Below, piece after piece: positions 12,483 to 16,474 of a stretch of 16,474 nt of DNA (position 1 is its first letter; each line of letters opens with the position of its first letter). The DNA is from Chloroflexota bacterium (GTDB taxonomy: Bacteria > Chloroflexota > Ktedonobacteria > Ktedonobacterales > Ktedonobacteraceae): assembly GCA_902812455.1 (NCBI GenBank), contig CADDZH010000113.1, positions 1 to 16,474 of the forward strand, read 5' to 3'. A program made the translations under genes and the position numbers. Below the pieces are notes generated by a model, which was given only the letters and a program-made list of their open reading frames with translations, was not told where the DNA came from and searched no databases.

Positions 12483-13772
12483 ATGCAGATAGCTCCTCTC
12501 ACGATCTACTGTGAGCATTGTGGCGCGAAGAACACAACAGAAGACGCTGTATGCTTCGCGTGCCGGAAGCCGCTGCAATTCTCGCCTTCTCTCAACCCTG
12601 TGCAGCCTTCTCCATCGCCTGTGCCCTTAGCCTCTACCACTCCAGCGGCTCCGGATCGGCTGCTTCCTGGCTCATTGCTCAATGGGCGATATGAAATCGA
12701 AGGCGAGATCGGTCAGGGAGGATTCAGCGTCGTCTATGTCGCGCGGGATGTGCAGCACAAACGTAAAAAAGTTGCTATCAAGCAAATCAGTTTGCTCTCC
12801 CTCACACCACGGCAGATCATCGATGCAACCGATACCTACAACCGCGAAGTAGCTATTCTTTCACAACTGGAGCACCCAAACCTCCCTCGCATCTATGAAC
12901 ACTTCACCGATCCGTATCACTGGTATCTGGTGATGGACTATATTGAAGGAGAGACGTTAGAGGATTACGTACAAAAAGCCGCAAAGGGATATCTTCCTCT
13001 TAAAGAGGTTCTCACGATTGGCATCCAGTTGTGCCAGGTTTTACATTTCCTTCACCGGCAAAGTCCTCCTATTATCTTCCGGGATGTGAAACCCGCCAAC
13101 ATTATACGCACCCCCAGAGGAGGCTTATATCTCATTGATTTTGGCATTGCTCGTTACTTTACATCGAGAAGGAACAAAGACACAAGCCCTCTTGGTTCTC
13201 CAGGGTATGCCGCTCCTGAACAATATGGAAAGGCTCAGACGACCGTCCAGACAGATATTTATAGCCTGGGAGTCACCTTGCAAACGCTGCTGACAGGAGA
13301 AGATCCGCTCAATCTCTCTCCGACGCCAGGACAGCCTCTTCCGCACGAACTGCGCTCGTTATTGGATCAGATGCTTGAGCCGGATGCCAGCAAGAGGCCT
13401 CGCAGCATGGACGAGGTAAGGCTGCGACTGAAGCAGATCAAGCGCGGGAAGATAGCTCTTCTGCTTTCCTTTAGCCAGGGCTTTGTATGGGCCTCCTTGC
13501 CCTACTTGCCGGTGTTGCTGCTCTTCAGCATGTTCCCACAAATTAATACAATTATTGCTTTGCAAATACTGAGTGAGGTCATATTCTGCTTCTCTCTTTT
13601 CCTCTGGCCAATTGTGTTGGTGTGGCAAGTTATCACGGCGGTACGCTGGCTATTTTTGCCCGGCAGGCGCCTGACTGCGCTGGGGATGTTGACAATGCTT
13701 GCCCTTCTTATCGTAGTTGTTATCATGGAACAGCAGCTATTCTTTCCCTGGTTTCAATGGCACGGCGATTGA
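12483..13772 (+). CDS. Membrane-anchored Ser/Thr protein kinase with N-terminal zinc ribbon
   Basis: 429 residues in four parts. An N-terminal zinc ribbon has Cys10, Cys13, Cys24 and Cys27 (CEHCG...CFAC). A Pro/Ser-rich linker follows (about 32-60). The kinase domain (about 70-320) has GQGGFSVVY, VAIK with Lys100, helix-C Glu122 (NREVAIL), a catalytic loop FRDVKPAN (199-206) with Asp201 and Asn206, DFG (219-221) and APEQ. Replacement of the His of HRD by Phe is a recognised variant in a bacterial kinase subgroup. The C-terminal 100 residues hold about three hydrophobic segments (about 324-350, 356-388 and 396-416), so the kinase is tethered with its catalytic domain inside. All catalytic residues are intact. 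The ribosome-binding site is weak; the only GGAGG lies too far upstream. The gene is divergent from the WD40 kinase, and mutS follows with its own promoter. Confidence 0.92.
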   Translation: MQIAPLTIYCEHCGAKNTTEDAVCFACRKPLQFSPSLNPVQPSPSPVPLASTTPAAPDRLLPGSLLNGRYEIEGEIGQGGFSVVYVARDVQHKRKKVAIKQISLLSLTPRQIIDATDTYNREVAILSQLEHPNLPRIYEHFTDPYHWYLVMDYIEGETLEDYVQKAAKGYLPLKEVLTIGIQLCQVLHFLHRQSPPIIFRDVKPANIIRTPRGGLYLIDFGIARYFTSRRNKDTSPLGSPGYAAPEQYGKAQTTVQTDIYSLGVTLQTLLTGEDPLNLSPTPGQPLPHELRSLLDQMLEPDASKRPRSMDEVRLRLKQIKRGKIALLLSFSQGFVWASLPYLPVLLLFSMFPQINTIIALQILSEVIFCFSLFLWPIVLVWQVITAVRWLFLPGRRLTALGMLTMLALLIVVVIMEQQLFFPWFQWHGD

Positions 13773-13827
13773 TAATGAATGTTAACAATCAGGATCAGAC
13801 ATGATGTGGAGAGAGAAGTGCCGCCTT

Positions 13828-13856
13828 TTGACAATTCGCTCAGAATAGAGTATAAA
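13828..13856 (+). promoter_or_regulatory. Promoter of mutS
   Basis: TTGACA (13828-13833) and TATAAA (13851-13856) are separated by exactly 17 bases, about 74 bases before the mutS start. Confidence 0.7.
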
Positions 13857-13890
13857 GTACATATGTTTCAATAGGAAACAAGAACGCTAT

Positions 13891-13916
13891 CTATTTTTGA
13901 CTTGCAAATCAAATAG
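13891..13916 (+). promoter_or_regulatory. Hairpin in the mutS leader
   Basis: CTATTTTTGA (13891-13900) can pair with TCAAATAG (13909-13916), giving 8 bp with a two-base bulge, ending 13 bases before the mutS ATG. It could affect ribosome access. The start has only a weak ribosome-binding site (GAGAGTGA) overlapping the 3' side. Confidence 0.3.
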
Positions 13917-13929
13917 AGAGTGATGGCCT

Positions 13930-16474
13930 ATGTCAACGCCTGCTCGCAGACAATACCTGCGCATGAAGAGCCAGTATCCTGATGCTATCCTCATGTACCA
14001 GGTGGGGGATTTCTACGAAACCTTTGACGAGGATGCCTATATTGCTGCTCGCGAACTGCAGATCGTGCTTACTGCGCGCCATTATGGCGATGAGAAGGTA
14101 CCATTAGCAGGTATACCCCTGCACGCACTGGAAAATCATGTTGGCAAGCTGGTCCAGCGTGGGTACAAGGTCGCTATTTGCGACCAGGTGGGTGAAGTTG
14201 GGAGAGGTGTTGTTGACCGGGCAGTGACGCGCATTCTGACGGCGGGTACGCTTTCTGAGCCGAACCTGCTTCCCACGCGGCAAAATAATTATCTTATAGC
14301 CATTGCTCCGGCCCAAACGCAAACGGGCCTGGCTGCCGTTGATGTTAGCACCGGCGAGTTTATCGTCACGTGGTTTACGCCTGATGAGCTGCCAGCCGCT
14401 TTAGAGGCAGAGATGCAGCGCTTGCAGCCTGTTGAATGTATCCTGGCGGAAGGCAGCCGCGCTGAGGCTTACCAGTTTCCTTCCAAGACCATGACCGTCA
14501 CGCATTGCCCGCCTTATTTCTTTGAGGTTGAAGCCGCGCGAACCAGGCTATGCAGGCTCTTTGGTGTGCAATCGCTCGACGCTTATGGCTGCGCCCGCGT
14601 TCCGGTTGCTATTGCCGCAGCCGGGGCGATAGTTGCCTACCTGGAGAAGATGAACGGCGCGCTGCTCTCGCTGCTTACGGGACTGCACTCATATCGCATC
14701 ACCAGCTACATGGTACTTGATGCTCATACGCAGCGCAATCTCGATCTGCTACAAGGAGCGCGCAGCGGCTCGACCCAGGGAAGCCTGCTTAGCGTGCTGG
14801 ATCGCACAATTACTCCGATGGGAGCGCGGCAGTTGCGCCGGACACTGACCCAACCACTCCTGGATTTGAGCCAGCTTGAGGCACGCCTCGAAAGCGTGGA
14901 AGAGCTGTATGAAAGCCCAGCATTACGTAGCCGTTTCACGATGTACCTGCAGGGATTGGGTGACATGGAGCGTATCGCCGGGCGGATTCGCCAGGGGAAA
15001 GCTGTTCCCAACGAAGTGGTGGCGCTGCGGGACTATTTGCTGGTGGTTCCGCGCCTGCGGGAGCTCTTGCAGGGCTGTAATGCACATCTACTGCTGAATC
15101 TCGCAGGTGAGCTCGATCCCTGCCCGCAGGTCGTCACATTGATCGAGCAGGCTCTGGCGCGAGCTTCAGGTAATGATGAGCAAGAAGATGACGAGCGGCT
15201 CATCCGGCCAGGTTTTCATGCTGAATTAGATGAGCTTATTACCTCTATCAGCGATTCGCAGCGCTGGATCGTTTCATTGGAAGCTCGCGAGCGGGAGCGC
15301 ACCGCCATCAAGACGCTCAAGGTGGGCTTTAACAAAGTCTTCGGATACTATATCGAGGTGACGAACAAGTACGTGAGCCAGGTTCCTGCCGATTATATGC
15401 GCAAGCAAACGCTGGTTGGCGGTGAGCGTTTCATCACACCTGAACTTAAAGAGCACGAAGCGCGCATCCTGAGCGCAACAGAGCGCATCGAAGAGATGGA
15501 GCGCAGCATTTATGCCGATGTATTGCGGCAGATCGGTGTGTTCTACCCGCAACTGAGCGCTACTGCTTCGGCCATTGCCCGCCTGGATGTGCTGTTGAGT
15601 CTGGCCGAGGTAGCAGCCCGCCATGGATACACGCGTCCCAGGCTGGAGCAGAGCCGCGACCTGGAAATCGTTGGTGGCCGGCACCCGGTGGTCGAATACA
15701 CGCTGGATGGAGACGTGTTCATTCCCAATGATACGCTGCTTGAGGCAGAGGATGGGGCTCGCATTCTCCTGCTGACAGGGCCAAACATGGCCGGCAAGTC
15801 AACCTACCTGCGTCAGGTCGCCCTGATCACCCTTCTGGCGCAGATTGGCAGTTTTGTGCCTGCACGCAGCGCACGCATCGGGCTGGTAGATCGCATTTTC
15901 ACTCGTGTTGGGGCCGAAGATGATATTGCATCAGGAAAAAGCACCTTCATGATTGAGATGGAAGAGACGGCGGCCATCCTGCACCATGCCACGAAGCACA
16001 GCCTGATCGTCCTTGATGAGATTGGTCGAGGCACAAGCACTTATGATGGGCTGGCTATTGCGCGCGCTGTCGTCGAACACCTGCATCAGGTGACGGGCGC
16101 GCGAACGCTGTTCGCAACCCACTACCACGAACTGACCTCGATGGCGGATGAACTGCCTCACCTGCGCGTCTACCACATGGCGATCAGCGATGATGAGCAG
16201 GGCAACATTGTCTTCCTGCATCGCGTCACCCCTGGGAGTATCGGTCGTAGCTACGGTGTGCATGTCGCAAAGCTGGCCGGTATGCCTCAGAGCATCGTAC
16301 GCCGCGCTGAAGAAGTGTTGAAGCACCTGGAAGCTAACAATGATCGTCGCGCCCTGCTCGCTGCCGAGGGGAACGGGCAATACCCCGTAGGTTCCCGATT
16401 TATCGTGGAACCCCAATTTATTGCGTCCACAGGCGACCCCACGTCCAGCAATAGCTCCACGCCCACAAATGGTT
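13930..16474 (+). CDS. mutS: DNA mismatch repair protein MutS (3' end outside the window)
   Basis: Recognises mismatches and small loops and starts methyl-independent or methyl-directed repair together with MutL. The 848 codons seen are open throughout. The N-terminal mismatch-binding domain has the GDFYE motif with Phe28 and Glu30, the wedge residues. The connector, lever and clamp regions follow in normal order, including the conserved KVGFNKVFGYYIEV stretch. The ATPase domain has the Walker A motif GPNMAGKS (617-624), the Walker B motif with signature LIVLDEIGRGTST, and ATHYHEL. After about residue 800 the chain becomes Ser/Thr/Pro-rich (TSSNSSTPTNG), probably a linker before the C-terminal tetramerisation region, which is not in the window. 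The Phe-X-Glu motif marks it as true MutS rather than MutS2. The ATG at 13930 gives the expected short N-terminus; the ribosome-binding site is weak. It has its own promoter. Confidence 0.97.
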   Translation, partial: MSTPARRQYLRMKSQYPDAILMYQVGDFYETFDEDAYIAARELQIVLTARHYGDEKVPLAGIPLHALENHVGKLVQRGYKVAICDQVGEVGRGVVDRAVTRILTAGTLSEPNLLPTRQNNYLIAIAPAQTQTGLAAVDVSTGEFIVTWFTPDELPAALEAEMQRLQPVECILAEGSRAEAYQFPSKTMTVTHCPPYFFEVEAARTRLCRLFGVQSLDAYGCARVPVAIAAAGAIVAYLEKMNGALLSLLTGLHSYRITSYMVLDAHTQRNLDLLQGARSGSTQGSLLSVLDRTITPMGARQLRRTLTQPLLDLSQLEARLESVEELYESPALRSRFTMYLQGLGDMERIAGRIRQGKAVPNEVVALRDYLLVVPRLRELLQGCNAHLLLNLAGELDPCPQVVTLIEQALARASGNDEQEDDERLIRPGFHAELDELITSISDSQRWIVSLEARERERTAIKTLKVGFNKVFGYYIEVTNKYVSQVPADYMRKQTLVGGERFITPELKEHEARILSATERIEEMERSIYADVLRQIGVFYPQLSATASAIARLDVLLSLAEVAARHGYTRPRLEQSRDLEIVGGRHPVVEYTLDGDVFIPNDTLLEAEDGARILLLTGPNMAGKSTYLRQVALITLLAQIGSFVPARSARIGLVDRIFTRVGAEDDIASGKSTFMIEMEETAAILHHATKHSLIVLDEIGRGTSTYDGLAIARAVVEHLHQVTGARTLFATHYHELTSMADELPHLRVYHMAISDDEQGNIVFLHRVTPGSIGRSYGVHVAKLAGMPQSIVRRAEEVLKHLEANNDRRALLAAEGNGQYPVGSRFIVEPQFIASTGDPTSSNSSTPTNG

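Noticed and set aside
1..16474. CRISPR array, insertion sequence with transposase, prophage or integrase gene
   Set aside because: No regularly spaced repeats, transposase motifs or phage genes were seen on either strand.

Overview
The window reads as a chromosomal segment of a Ktedonobacteria-type Chloroflexi (Chloroflexota). The best indicators are a soluble Ser/Thr kinase fused to a seven-bladed WD40 propeller and a zinc-ribbon kinase with an FRD catalytic loop. Both gene styles are abundant in that class. The taxon is an inference from protein style; no rRNA or tRNA gene is present to confirm it.

Layout. At the left edge, on the minus strand, is the N-terminus of a membrane-anchored protein, possibly a penicillin-acylase-family hydrolase, immediately downstream of cysS (cysteinyl-tRNA synthetase). 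A 400-base gap follows with two kinds of strong inverted repeats, then metH (B12-dependent methionine synthase, minus). Next come a RelE/ParE-type toxin and its antitoxin (minus, 4-base overlap), a probable decayed zinc-ribbon gene (plus) and a small membrane protein with a Tyr/Gln/Pro-rich tail (minus) that has a clear terminator. From 9417 leftward lies a three-gene operon: a ribbon-helix-helix VapB-type antitoxin, a PIN-domain VapC-type toxin, and a chimeric gene in which a second copy of the same antitoxin is fused to a B3/B4 domain (the tRNA-editing-type domain of PheRS beta). A class I methyltransferase and the WD40 kinase form another minus-strand pair. A 409-base divergent region with two near-consensus sigma70-type promoters separates them from the zinc-ribbon membrane kinase (plus). 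Finally mutS (plus) runs off the right edge.

Housekeeping functions (Cys-tRNA charging, methionine synthesis, mismatch repair) are interleaved with accessory stress and signalling modules (two toxin-antitoxin loci, two kinases). The most unusual element is the VapB-VapC-(VapB'-B3/B4) operon at 7324-9198. The antitoxin copy runs straight into the natural N-terminus of a stand-alone B3/B4 protein, and a good ribosome-binding site and ATG survive at the junction, so one gene may yield both a fusion and a free B3/B4 protein. I know of no described system of this composition, but I could not search for one.
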